DNA of 64,000 bases, taken from contig JAEUSQ010000007.1 in the NCBI GenBank assembly GCA_016788705.1, positions 62,001-126,000 on the forward strand, read 5' to 3'. The notes beneath the pieces are model-generated. The model searched no databases. It had not been told where the DNA came from and saw only the letters and a program-made list of their open reading frames with translations. Positions within the stretch are counted from its first letter, which is position 1, and every line of letters starts with the position of its first letter. Both the position numbers and the translations under genes were made by a program. Shown here piece after piece: positions 9,042-17,883 of this stretch. Origin of the DNA: Bacteroidetes Order II. bacterium (GTDB lineage Bacteria; Bacteroidota; Rhodothermia; Rhodothermales; UBA2364).

Positions 9042-10091
9042 TTAGAAGGTGTCAAACAAGGGTTTAAGGGCGGCCTCTAAGGTCAGTTGAAGATCGCGAA
9101 CCTTGGTTTGGGCAAGTTGTACGGCACTTTTCTGCTGAAAGATAGCAGTGGTGAATGATCCTGGAATGGCCTCGATTGCGGCAATGGCCTCGGCGATTTG
9201 TTGTTTGATTTTAGCATCTAATGCTGCATCACGGGTTTTTACCAAATCGGATAAACTGATACCGGCAGCTACATTGTTCAAACCACCATTATAGATATGG
9301 GATACGCTCCGGATATTGTCTGCAAAGTCTGCTTTAGAATTGGCGCTAAACCGACTCTCTTCCAGTGTTACATCGGCATTCGTAAGAGGGTCATTTATTT
9401 TTCCATTGGCCACTTCATCGGTAATCGTAATTAGACCATCAATAAATTCTTGCAAGGCCGATTTTTGCGAGAGGTAAACCGTATTGCCATTTTTTCCCGC
9501 TTCCCGGACGGTTTGACCGAAGTTTTCTCCGGCTGGTTGCCAAGCATGGTATAATTGGGCGGTTGCTCCTTTTAAACTTTCGGCGCAAGCACGTAGGTAT
9601 TCAAACTGGCGGTTATTAAAATCACTAATGGCCTTGTTTCCAGAGGTACCAAATAGCAAAAATTCGATCGTATGAAACCCTTTTAAGGTGCCTTCCAAGC
9701 CGTCAATATAGGATTTGGTTAATGTATTTGGGCTGGCTAATACAGCATTAAGGTCCACTTCGTTCACGGGCCAAGAATCAATCGAGGGGTCAATTCCTTG
9801 TTGATCTACGGGGCCAAATAAAAAGCCTTCTGATTGCTCCCAAGGACGTCTGGCTTCTCGCCATGCACTCCGTGCTACTTCGAGGGCTGCAATCGTCCGG
9901 TTGTTTTCGAGTGCAGTGAGCGCTGCGACCAAAGTTGCTGTTTTGTCATCCAGATCTTTGTACGTTCGGATAATGACGTTGTTGACCGTGTTTTCCAAGA
10001 CCGCAGTATAGTCTTTTTGATCGTCTAAGGTGGTGTCGTCACAAGCAGTAAATAAGCCCAGAACAATGAAAAGTAACAATGTTTTTTTCAT
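9042..10091 (-). CDS. Imelysin-family iron-associated lipoprotein
   Basis: The protein is 349 residues with a lipoprotein signal (Cys17 in LFTACDD). It carries the GxHxxE motif of imelysin / EfeO-M75-like proteins as GFHTIEF at 138-144 and is otherwise helical. Imelysin proteins are surface or periplasmic, lack proven protease activity despite the old name, and take part in iron or heme uptake. It lies 9 bases after the porin stop and 17 bases before heme oxygenase, in a tight operon. Iron binding by the His-Glu motif is family knowledge and not shown here. Confidence 0.9.
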   Translation of the reverse strand: MKKTLLLFIVLGLFTACDDTTLDDQKDYTAVLENTVNNVIIRTYKDLDDKTATLVAALTALENNRTIAALEVARSAWREARRPWEQSEGFLFGPVDQQGIDPSIDSWPVNEVDLNAVLASPNTLTKSYIDGLEGTLKGFHTIEFLLFGTSGNKAISDFNNRQFEYLRACAESLKGATAQLYHAWQPAGENFGQTVREAGKNGNTVYLSQKSALQEFIDGLITITDEVANGKINDPLTNADVTLEESRFSANSKADFADNIRSVSHIYNGGLNNVAAGISLSDLVKTRDAALDAKIKQQIAEAIAAIEAIPGSFTTAIFQQKSAVQLAQTKVRDLQLTLEAALKPLFDTF

Positions 10092-10100
10092 GAGGTGTTT

Positions 10101-11321
10101 TTAGTTAAGGTGGAGACCGAAGCCCATCGAAAAGGTGTTTTGATACCGTTGCGTGGGAATGCCCAGTTTTTGGCGTGCAAATTGGGCTTTGAAAACAAGC
10201 CATGGGTGGGGGATTAGGTTCAGTCCCATCGTCCAAGTACTACGCTCCCATCTTGGGTTATTGAACACACTCCCCTGTGTGGCAAAGTGCGTGTCTATGT
10301 AGTCGTATCGTCCAAATACAGATAATTTGTCTTTCGGTAGGGTAGGAATAAGTTGGTCTGGACGAAGGGCAAGTTCGGCGCTGGCGCCAAGGGCTTGTTT
10401 TCCAACGGGGGTGCGTTTTACATTCAGGTTATTAGATAAATTGCGATTGGCGTTGCTGACTTGTTCTGAATTCTGTAATTGGCCCAACAAGCCAATGGCC
10501 TGAAACATCAGGGGCTTGGTATCCATAACCAGATGGGCTTCTAATAAGGTAAGGTAGGCATCCACTTGAAGGTCTGGTTTTGGACGGTTATTCCGGGTAT
10601 TGCCGATATATCCGGCGATGCCCACAAATTGATGCTTATCCCACCGGTAGTCTATCCGAGCCACGCCAGCCCAGTCGTTTGCATTTACGGACTCGAAGCG
10701 CTTTTGATTGCCACGTTTGATAAAATTTGCAGCGTTAAAGGCGGAGCCATCAAGCCCGTTAACCAAACCCGCTTGAACCTCCCATTTTTTTCTCAGATGT
10801 GCTTTCGCAACCACGCCATATTCACTCCAGTGCGTCGGTAAAAGGGTGTTTTCCATCTCTGAAAGATGTGTGGTGCGGTATTCGGTGGGTTCGTCGAAGA
10901 AGGTCATGAGGCCAAAAGGTACTTTCACCCTTCCAAATTGCAAGTTGAATGCGGGATTAGGGGAAAAGCGTAGATGAAATTGTTCGAACCAAATTTCACC
11001 CCCTTTTTCTACTTCATATTCAAACTCCCCAAACTCCTCCAAAGGATCAAATTCCAACGTAACACCTGTGCCGCCATGTTCTATCTCAAGTTCGGTGTGT
11101 AGAGTCCAGTTGGGATCTGCACGGAAAGAGGCTTCCAAAACCGCCCGCTCAAATTGAATGTCATTGCGTTTATTGGGTAAAATTTGCCAGTTGTACACAT
11201 TGTAGTGCATAACCCCATAGGCAGATGCGGTAAATCGGTCTTTTATCCGGTTTCCGCTTTCTTGGGCTAAGGCTACTTGGGTGAGCACGGTCAATACGAA
11301 AAACAATTTGGCAATTCTCAT
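10101..11321 (-). CDS. Outer-membrane porin, phosphate-selective porin O/P-like
   Basis: This 406-residue protein has a signal peptide (cut after ALAQ near residue 19) and then alternating amphipathic strands expected of a 16-strand beta-barrel. Family-like segments include FERAVLEASFRADPNWTLH, LRFSPNPAFNLQFGRVKVPFG and the final FSMGFGLHLN with a terminal aromatic pattern. Such proteins are passive channels in the outer membrane. As first gene of the iron/heme operon it may admit an iron or heme compound, but this is inference from position. Paired inverted repeats stand directly upstream. Confidence 0.83.
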   Translation of the reverse strand: MRIAKLFFVLTVLTQVALAQESGNRIKDRFTASAYGVMHYNVYNWQILPNKRNDIQFERAVLEASFRADPNWTLHTELEIEHGGTGVTLEFDPLEEFGEFEYEVEKGGEIWFEQFHLRFSPNPAFNLQFGRVKVPFGLMTFFDEPTEYRTTHLSEMENTLLPTHWSEYGVVAKAHLRKKWEVQAGLVNGLDGSAFNAANFIKRGNQKRFESVNANDWAGVARIDYRWDKHQFVGIAGYIGNTRNNRPKPDLQVDAYLTLLEAHLVMDTKPLMFQAIGLLGQLQNSEQVSNANRNLSNNLNVKRTPVGKQALGASAELALRPDQLIPTLPKDKLSVFGRYDYIDTHFATQGSVFNNPRWERSTWTMGLNLIPHPWLVFKAQFARQKLGIPTQRYQNTFSMGFGLHLN

Positions 11322-11329
11322 ATGTTTAT

Positions 11330-11386
11330 TTAGACTAATTCTAATTTAGAATTTCAATCTAATTCTTCTTGCGCACTATGTGCAAG
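11330..11386 (-). promoter_or_regulatory. Tandem inverted repeats upstream of the iron/heme operon (possible Fur-type operator)
   Basis: Two TTAGA/TCTAA inverted repeats lie side by side: 11330-11344 (5-base centre) and 11346-11362 (7-base centre). A third inverted repeat, CTTGCGCA-CTA-TGTGCAAG at 11368-11386, follows with one G-T pair. They sit 9-65 bases upstream of the porin start, where an operator would be. Iron control through Fur is expected for imelysin/heme-oxygenase operons, but the exact box of this organism is not known to me. Confidence 0.45.
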
Positions 11387-11545
11387 TTTTTCATTTGAAG
11401 GTTAGGTCAAAAGAAACAGCATAGGGAAATGCCGTCGGTTGCTTTTGGGCAAGATTACCCACCCAAACACCATAAAGCAGGGTGTTTTTTGGTGGGGAGA
11501 ATGAGGGTGGAGGGGTAAGCAAAAGGAGACGTATAACGAAATGGC

Positions 11546-12070
11546 CTATGTCTCACTTTCATCACGCCATTGCCGAAGCCGCCACGGCAGGGTTGTGCTT
11601 CTACGAGAGAGCAGGAAATTTATCCGCCCGCTCCCTCGGAAAACCTCCCCAGCTCCTAACGAAATGGTCAGGTTGAAGGAACGGATAATTTGTGCTGTTT
11701 TATGGTCGGGAGCCACCTCTTGTACCACAATTTGGTTCCAATCTAACCGAATCAGATCTGCACGCTGAAACATTTGGCGCGTGGACTCAATTTCTTGTGC
11801 ATATCCCCATTGGCGGTCTATTCCGGCCTCGAAATCTCGGTAAATAAATGTAAACGAAGAGTCTATGAGGGGTTGATAAATGGACATATCCCGCAATTCA
11901 TATCCATTTTTGAAATTAGTGAAAAAGCCATCTATGGTCGTTGGGTCGCCTAATAGGTGCTGATATGGGTTCCCTTCTTCGAGGGCTGGCGCAAACGGAT
12001 TACATCCGCCAAAAACAAAAGCGGTTGTGAATGATCCTAAGATTAAAATGGAACAGTAGGTACGGTTCAT
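11546..12070 (-). CDS. Hypothetical lipoprotein, NTF2/SnoaL-like
   Basis: This 174-residue protein has a lipoprotein signal ending FGGC near residue 23. The mature part looks like a single alpha+beta cone (NTF2-like): a helix with FFTNFKNGYELRDMSIYQPLID, then strands containing FTFIYRD, ADLIRLDWNQIVVQEV and PWRLRQWRDE. It resembles its upstream neighbour in layout, so the two are probably old tandem duplicates. No catalytic residues are obvious. It follows the neighbour after 7 bases, so they form one operon with phzF upstream. Function unknown. Confidence 0.68.
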   Translation of the reverse strand: MNRTYCSILILGSFTTAFVFGGCNPFAPALEEGNPYQHLLGDPTTIDGFFTNFKNGYELRDMSIYQPLIDSSFTFIYRDFEAGIDRQWGYAQEIESTRQMFQRADLIRLDWNQIVVQEVAPDHKTAQIIRSFNLTISLGAGEVFRGSGRINFLLSRRSTTLPWRLRQWRDESET

Positions 12071-12077
12071 AGCGGTA

Positions 12078-12671
12078 TTATTTTACAAAAGCGGCTTTTA
12101 GATCGCTCCATGAAGGCGTACTTCCTGTTCCCTGATCGGCCCAACGTTCTATCTGCCAGAGTCCGTTTGTCTGTTGTACCATGTTCCAGACCAATTTTCC
12201 GTTTGCCTCTATGGGAATGCCCTCGTTTGATCGGCTGTGTTGCATACGCAGGATATAGGTAGCTTGGAAGGAGATATGTCGGTTGTCCAGAATCACTTGC
12301 GAGGTCTCGATCAGCTGGAGGTTGTGGCCCGTAAATGGGGCTGAGGCGGTTGCTAAGCGGGCAAAATAAGTTTCTTCTTCGTTTGAACCCCATTTGGTCC
12401 AGAGTACAGGATCGCGGTTTTCAGCAGTAATGCTCGGTTGGAAAACAAGGTCAACCGCCAACGATTTGGCATAATGTTGTACATTTCGTTCGGCAATGGC
12501 ATTTTTTAGGTTTTCCACTACACGGTCTGGGGTATCCGGCTGAAGCCATGAACCCCCAGTCCCAATAGGACTTTCCGGTATTCGTGGCGCAAAAATGTCG
12601 CACCCAGCCCATATGAGTGCCATGAACAAGGCCACCATTACCCCATAATCGCGTGAAATCTTGCTATTCAT
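12078..12671 (-). CDS. Hypothetical lipoprotein, NTF2/SnoaL-like
   Basis: I start at the second ATG (MNSKISRDYGV), giving 197 residues. The lipoprotein signal ends at WAGCDIFAP. The mature protein has a DRVVENLKNAIAERNVQHYAKSL helix, a central FARLATASAPF segment, and strands ending in WNMVQQTNGLWQIERWAD, the pattern of NTF2-like proteins. Its start overlaps the end of phzF by 8 bases, so translation may be coupled. The function is not evident. The pair with the next gene suggests an exported ligand-binding or assembly role at the inner or outer membrane. Confidence 0.68.
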   Translation of the reverse strand: MNSKISRDYGVMVALFMALIWAGCDIFAPRIPESPIGTGGSWLQPDTPDRVVENLKNAIAERNVQHYAKSLAVDLVFQPSITAENRDPVLWTKWGSNEEETYFARLATASAPFTGHNLQLIETSQVILDNRHISFQATYILRMQHSRSNEGIPIEANGKLVWNMVQQTNGLWQIERWADQGTGSTPSWSDLKAAFVK

Positions 12672-13449
12672 ATACAAACGTTCCCGTTAAATACGTTTTG
12701 GCATATCCAGACATGCGCACCCGATCGCCCTCTAAGGTACACCAAAGGGTACCGCTCCGTTTAGAAAGCTGTTGTGCCATAAAGTTGGTTTTCCCCAACT
12801 TGTTTGCCCAGAAAGGAACCAAGACACAATGCGCTGATCCCGTAACCGGATCTTCATTGATGCCAGCCTTTGGCGCAAAAAACCGCGAAACAAAATCAAC
12901 ATCATTTCCCGGCGCTGTTACGATGATGCCCAGTGCCTCCACCGAGGCCAAAGCGGTAAAATCGGGGGAGAGCGCACGGATACAGGCTTCATCGGGTGCC
13001 TCTGCCAAAAGGTAATGTTTGGCCATACCCGTAAAAATCGGTTGTATGCCCAAACCATCAATTAGGGCTTGGGTCGGGCGAATTTTGGACAGGGCTTCTG
13101 CGGGCAAGTTTAGTTCTATGCGGCCTTCTTTTTGGGTAACTGTTAAAGGGCCGCTGGCTGAATGGAAAACAAGTTCTTGGTTTGTGATGCCCAAATGATC
13201 AAACAAGACGTGTGCGGTCGCAAGGGTGGCGTGGCCACAAAGAGGAACCTCTAATTCGGGGGTGAACCAACGCAAGTGGTAGGTTCCATCCGGATTTTGT
13301 ACAAAAAAGGCGGTCTCGGCCAAGTTGTTCTCGGCGGCAATGGCCAACATTACGGTATCGGGAAGCCATTTGGATAAAGGCACGACGGCAGCCGGATTGC
13401 CACCAAAAAGTTGGTTGCTAAACGCATCTACTTGGTATATCGGAAGCAT
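12664..13449 (-). CDS. PhzF family isomerase
   Basis: The 261-residue protein has the PhzF/YddE two-lobed diaminopimelate-epimerase-like fold. Signatures are YQVDAFSNQLFGGNPAAVVPL at the start, the catalytic Glu in NNLAETAFFV, LRWFTPELEVPLCGHATLA, and the C-terminal FAPKAGINEDPVTGSAHC. PhzF itself isomerises a phenazine precursor, but most genomes carry such a gene without phenazine synthesis, and no phz genes are seen here. The true substrate is unknown. It heads a leftward operon with the two NTF2-like lipoproteins. Confidence 0.9.
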   Translation of the reverse strand: MLPIYQVDAFSNQLFGGNPAAVVPLSKWLPDTVMLAIAAENNLAETAFFVQNPDGTYHLRWFTPELEVPLCGHATLATAHVLFDHLGITNQELVFHSASGPLTVTQKEGRIELNLPAEALSKIRPTQALIDGLGIQPIFTGMAKHYLLAEAPDEACIRALSPDFTALASVEALGIIVTAPGNDVDFVSRFFAPKAGINEDPVTGSAHCVLVPFWANKLGKTNFMAQQLSKRSGTLWCTLEGDRVRMSGYAKTYLTGTFVYE

Positions 13450-13601
13450 AGGAGGTGTTTTGGGGTGAAGAAAGAAGAATATACAACGTAATGACCGGAC
13501 ATGTTTTCATGGTGTACAAGAAGAAATTGTTTGAGATGCACTAGAATAAGTGTATTTTACCATCCCACCCTAAGTAACTGTTTCATATAGACATTATACA
13601 C

Positions 13602-13994
13602 ATGAAGTTGCTTTCTTGGGCCTGCCGAATTTCCGGTGGATTGTTGGTACTGGCCACCATCCCACATGCTACTGCAGGGCTTTCTGCGCAATTTGATGCC
13701 ATTGCTAAGGGCTATGTTACGGGGGAAGCCCGTGATGACCTGATCCTAATTTGGGTCTTTAGCAGCACGACGATGTTTCTCATGGGGGCATGGCTGCTGT
13801 TCTTGGGTACACAAATCAAAAAAGAAAACAGTGTATCCAACTGGATTCAAGCCCTATTGGTAAGTCTGGGTCTTGTCGGATTTGGTCTTTGGGGGGGATT
13901 TTATAGTGTAAATGGACAAGGAATGTTCGGATTTGCTGTGATGGGGCTATTGGTACTGATCCCGCTGCTGATTCATCCTCCGGGACAAGATTGA
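13602..13994 (+). CDS. Small integral membrane protein, four predicted helices
   Basis: This 130-residue protein has about four membrane segments: residues 5-27, 47-67 (LIWVFSSTTMFLMGAWLLFL), 82-102 and 107-124. The third carries a glycine-rich GLVGFGLWGGFYSVNGQG turn. It has no charged active-site motif. It stands alone between the phzF operon, which points away, and thrC, which converges on it. I do not recognise the family. Confidence 0.65.
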   Translation: MKLLSWACRISGGLLVLATIPHATAGLSAQFDAIAKGYVTGEARDDLILIWVFSSTTMFLMGAWLLFLGTQIKKENSVSNWIQALLVSLGLVGFGLWGGFYSVNGQGMFGFAVMGLLVLIPLLIHPPGQD

Positions 13995-14140
13995 ACCAAA
14001 ATGCTGAACCCAGATTTCCATGAGGATATAGACAGAAACCGGGGTTCAGTGTCGTTTTCTCGGTGCAGAACCAAGTAGGTGCAAAATGGTCACCGTAAAG
14101 ACCAACAAGGTAGGTCGAGTGGGCCTCACCTGATGACCGC

Positions 14141-15457
14141 TCATGTATCCAGTGATTTCGTCAGAAGCACTTCGCGCAGGGCGGATAGGGTTGGCGAGAG
14201 GGTATAGTGGGTAAATGTTCGAGATTTAAGCAACTCAAGCGTTTCTGCCCTTGGCGGCTCCACCTGCAAGGCTGCGCCCACGACCTCCGGAAATTTGGCC
14301 GGATGTGCGGTAGAGAGGACCACAATCGGGGTATGGTCGCTTGTTTCTTGGCGATAGCGGTGTACAGCCTCCAGCCCAACAGCGGTATGTGGACACGCCA
14401 TGTATCCTGTTTCGTGATATATCCGTTGCATGGTGGCAGTGGTTTCGGCATCGCTTATGCTGGTTCCCCACAACCGGTCGTTGAGTCCTTGAGGGGTGAA
14501 AAGTGATTGTAACCGCTCAAAATTACTCGGGACGCCCACATCCATTGCATTAGATAATGTTCGTACAGAAGGCTTATAGTCGGCTTCATGGGTTTCCAAA
14601 TAGGTTGGGAAAAAGTTGTTGGCATTGTGCGCTACAACAAACTGATTCACCGGAAGGCCACCTTCGCAAGCAAAAAGACCGCCCGTTAGGTTGCCCAAAT
14701 TACCACTGGGTACACAAAAATTGATGACGGGCTTATCCATTTGTAGATAAGCCCAAATGTAGTATAACGACTGTGGCAACAAGCGCCCAATGTTGATGGA
14801 ATTGGCCGAGGAAAGAGGCAAGTGCGCCAATGCTGGGTCCATAAAGGCTTCTTTTACCATGCGCTGGCAATCATCAAAGGTTCCTTCTACGGCAAATGAC
14901 CGCACACCGGGTCGGGAAACCGCCAATTGCATTTCCTGTACAGGGCTGACCTGGCCTTTTGGATACAATAAAACCACCTCAATGCCCTCTAAGCCAGAGA
15001 AACCATCTGCAACGGCGCTCCCTGTGTCTCCCGAAGTGGCCACCAAAATGGTGAGTTTACGGTCTTGTTTTGAAAGAAAATAGGCCATCAACCGGGCCAT
15101 GGTTCTGGCGCCAAAATCTTTAAAAGACAAGGTAGGTCCGTGGGTTAATTCCAGAACGGCTACCTGCGCACCGAGGTAGGGCGAGTCTGGTAGTTTTACG
15201 ATGGGAACAGGAAAGTTAAGGGCCTCTTTCACCAAAGGCGCCAAGGCTGCTTCTGGGAGTTCGTCGCCTAGCCAGTTGCGGAGAACCAACAGCCCCAAAT
15301 CGTCGAAGGCCGTTTGATCGCGCCAACCCGCAGGTAAATCAGGGATGGTTTCGGGGACAAAGAGGCCGCCATCTTCCGATAGGCCCTGAAGAAGCGCTTC
15401 TGAAAAGCGAAATGAGCGGGTATCGGTCCGGGTACTCTTGAAAGTTATGGGGTTCAT
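14141..15457 (-). CDS. thrC: Threonine synthase
   Basis: ThrC converts O-phosphohomoserine to threonine with PLP. The protein is 438 residues, normal for the short bacterial form. The PLP lysine is in LTHGPTLSFKDFGARTMARL. VATSGDTGSAVADGF and LPQSLYYIWAYLQ follow in family order, and SGNLGNLTGGLFA is the phosphate-binding loop. No thrA or thrB is adjacent. Together with ilvA at 3991-5265 the window covers the last step of threonine synthesis and the first step toward isoleucine, although the genes are not linked in one operon. Confidence 0.94.
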   Translation of the reverse strand: MNPITFKSTRTDTRSFRFSEALLQGLSEDGGLFVPETIPDLPAGWRDQTAFDDLGLLVLRNWLGDELPEAALAPLVKEALNFPVPIVKLPDSPYLGAQVAVLELTHGPTLSFKDFGARTMARLMAYFLSKQDRKLTILVATSGDTGSAVADGFSGLEGIEVVLLYPKGQVSPVQEMQLAVSRPGVRSFAVEGTFDDCQRMVKEAFMDPALAHLPLSSANSINIGRLLPQSLYYIWAYLQMDKPVINFCVPSGNLGNLTGGLFACEGGLPVNQFVVAHNANNFFPTYLETHEADYKPSVRTLSNAMDVGVPSNFERLQSLFTPQGLNDRLWGTSISDAETTATMQRIYHETGYMACPHTAVGLEAVHRYRQETSDHTPIVVLSTAHPAKFPEVVGAALQVEPPRAETLELLKSRTFTHYTLSPTLSALREVLLTKSLDT

Positions 15458-15591
15458 AAAACGTTGGCTTCGGATATAAAACTGAAAAATAGCAATAATC
15501 GTTTATATTATGCCTCGTCCGATTGGGTATTTCACGACCTTTTGACCCATGCACCAAGTGTATGTGGCTAAATAGAAGAAAAATATTGATC

Positions 15592-16377
15592 ATGTCTTTA
15601 AGATACAGAACAGAAACGCCTTCTTTGTATCGTCGGATGCTGGACGATGCGTTGTGGTTGGGGCGCCCCGAAGAACGAATTCATGCATGGGGAAAGGCCA
15701 ATATGGATGCCTACCAAGCGGCATTTGAGGAAGCCAGAAGGGCGCATCGAAGGCCACCAAGCGTAGTGGCGTATGTGATGCGTTGTCTGGGAAAGGTGCT
15801 GGAGGGACAAAAACATCTTTTGGCGGCCTCTTATGGAAACAAGTGGTTGATTCCGGAAAAGGTGGATATTGCATTGGTTATGGAAGCAAAGATGCCGGAT
15901 AATACCTGGTTACCTTGGTATTGGGTCTTTGAACGAATGGAGGAAAAAAGTGCACGGGTTATAGAAGATGAGTTAATTAGTGCCGCTAAAAAATTGCGTA
16001 AAAAGCCTGTAAAAATGCCGCCCGGAACACATGCCTTTTTGGCTTTACCACAGACTTTTAGGCGAATACTGCATAAGATATTTAGACCATTTTTTCGTAG
16101 GCGTTTTGCAGAAATGCAAACTAAAATAGGCATTACGTCGCTCACCCATGTGAGCAAACGAGATGGATACGGGCAGTCTCCAAGTTTATTTACTTTACAG
16201 GTGGTGATTGGGGTGTTACATAAACAGGATGGAAAATGGCAAATAAATATCAGTTTTTCCGCCAATCATCGTATTGTGGATGGGATTGCTTTTACGAAGC
16301 TCATGGAGTCTTTGGGAGATGAATTGGAAAGCGGACGTTGTTTAACAGAATTCTTGCCAAGCGATCAAAATAAATAA
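15592..16377 (+). CDS. Stand-alone 2-oxoacid dehydrogenase E2-type acyltransferase domain protein
   Basis: From ATG 15592 (MSLRYRTETPS) the protein has 261 residues and is only the CAT-like acyltransferase core: no lipoyl domain or E3-binding domain precedes it. Visible core features are SVVAYVMRCLGKVL, PEKVDIALVMEAK, and the active-site segment SANHRIVDGIAF with the H-x-x-x-D-G motif intact (the usual preceding Asp is Asn). True E2 subunits need a lipoyl arm, so this probably transfers an acyl group from CoA to a small substrate. It is convergent with the P450 gene. The open frame runs back to 15523 but without family similarity. Confidence 0.75.
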   Translation: MSLRYRTETPSLYRRMLDDALWLGRPEERIHAWGKANMDAYQAAFEEARRAHRRPPSVVAYVMRCLGKVLEGQKHLLAASYGNKWLIPEKVDIALVMEAKMPDNTWLPWYWVFERMEEKSARVIEDELISAAKKLRKKPVKMPPGTHAFLALPQTFRRILHKIFRPFFRRRFAEMQTKIGITSLTHVSKRDGYGQSPSLFTLQVVIGVLHKQDGKWQINISFSANHRIVDGIAFTKLMESLGDELESGRCLTEFLPSDQNK

Positions 16378-16464
16378 ATCAAGGTGAAATATAATAAAAC
16401 GTATTACAGGCATTCATTATATCCTAATACAAAGGTGAAAAGCCCTGATTAATACGCTTGAAAA

Positions 16465-17859
16465 TCAGGAATAAGCCGAGACCCTTACATGGATATCGGG
16501 GTGTGCTGCCAATGTAATCATTGCTTTGGGTTTAGGGTTTTTATGATTGGCATCCTCCACACGGTATGCTTTAATTACCCGCGCCACAATCATTTTTATT
16601 TCCAACAAAGCAAGGCGCTTCCCGATACAAGTATGGGGACCTGCACCAAACGGAATATAAGCGCCCATTACGTCTGGAAGGTTACGGTTAAGAAACCGAG
16701 TAGGGTCAAATTTTTCAGGATCGGGCCAATAGGACGGAAGGCGTTGCAGGGTGTACGGTGTAATGACGATGCTGGCCTTTTTGGGGATATCATAACCTAC
16801 AATGTTTACCTTCTCGAGTGGGGAGCGTAAAGAAACCCATGCAACTGGATAGAGCCTCAGCACTTCTTGAATGGTGGCTTCAAGGTAAGGTAGCGATGCT
16901 TGTGCCAATGTAGCCGCATCTGCATCAGGCGGGAGGGTGTATAATTCAGAACGAATGTTTTCCTGAATGTCGGGATGTTTAGACAGGAGATACCAAAGCC
17001 AACTCAGGGTGTGTCCCGTGGTATCAAATCCGGCAAGAAACAACGTGATTACCTCATCCTCCAACTGTCGTTCAGACATTTTCCCTTCTTCTTGGGCACG
17101 GACAAGTTGGGAAAACAGATCTACGTGGTTGTTAGGGTGGTTTTTTAATAAATCTATTTTTCGGGTAGTGATAAGGTCTCTAACATAGTGTTGAATGGTT
17201 GCTTTAGCTTCGTCATAGGCCTTTTTTTGCTTAGAAACAAGGAAGTCATATAAGGCCTTTCCTGTTTTTTTACCGAAAATAGCGCCTAATCCATTCCCGA
17301 CGGCCTCCCACAGAGAGATGGAAATTATGGTGTGTTGGATGGTCGCTAATGAATGATGTAGGACCTGGGCTTCAGGATGATGATGAATGTCGAATAAGGC
17401 TGCGAGAATGTTGTTCTGGGCCAAGATGAGCATGTCTTGGGTTATGTTCCGTTTTATTTGGCTGTCTGTCTTCAAGGACTGTTCCCATTCGCCCAGATAA
17501 CGCATAATTTGAATATCCATCGCATGGGCATATGGTGCAATCGCATGAGACCGGAAAGCGGGCTGTACCAGTTGGCGTTGGTTTCGCCATTGCTCGCCAT
17601 TGCTGGTTAATAGCCCATTCCCTAAAAAATCTCGTAGGTTATTGATCGCACTCCCTCGATAAAATTTCTTGGCCTCTGCCACCAAAATTTGATTGACTGC
17701 CTCCGGATGGTTGATGAGAAAAACCGGAAGGATTCCTGCACCAAGGCTGATGATCGGCTCCCCTTGCTGTGCCATTTCTACGATATAGGCCAAAGGGGAT
17801 CGCAGGATCGTAGGCAAACGACGGATGGTAAACCAGAATGGAAAAGACTTGGGACGCAT
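16465..17859 (-). CDS. Cytochrome P450
   Basis: The 464-residue heme monooxygenase shows the I-helix oxygen site LAGFDTTGHTLSW, the K-helix E-x-x-R in QEVLRLYPVAW, and the heme-binding loop PFGAGPHTCIGKRLALLEIK with the thiolate Cys. It has no signal anchor, so it is soluble. The pattern resembles the CYP102-like/CYP4-like class that hydroxylates fatty acids or terpenoids. Its redox partners are not in the window. It starts 24 bases downstream of the sbcC-like gene on the same strand, yet a functional link is unlikely. Confidence 0.93.
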   Translation of the reverse strand: MRPKSFPFWFTIRRLPTILRSPLAYIVEMAQQGEPIISLGAGILPVFLINHPEAVNQILVAEAKKFYRGSAINNLRDFLGNGLLTSNGEQWRNQRQLVQPAFRSHAIAPYAHAMDIQIMRYLGEWEQSLKTDSQIKRNITQDMLILAQNNILAALFDIHHHPEAQVLHHSLATIQHTIISISLWEAVGNGLGAIFGKKTGKALYDFLVSKQKKAYDEAKATIQHYVRDLITTRKIDLLKNHPNNHVDLFSQLVRAQEEGKMSERQLEDEVITLFLAGFDTTGHTLSWLWYLLSKHPDIQENIRSELYTLPPDADAATLAQASLPYLEATIQEVLRLYPVAWVSLRSPLEKVNIVGYDIPKKASIVITPYTLQRLPSYWPDPEKFDPTRFLNRNLPDVMGAYIPFGAGPHTCIGKRLALLEIKMIVARVIKAYRVEDANHKNPKPKAMITLAAHPDIHVRVSAYS

Positions 17860-17883
17860 CGTAGCGGTGTTTAAAATGGATAG

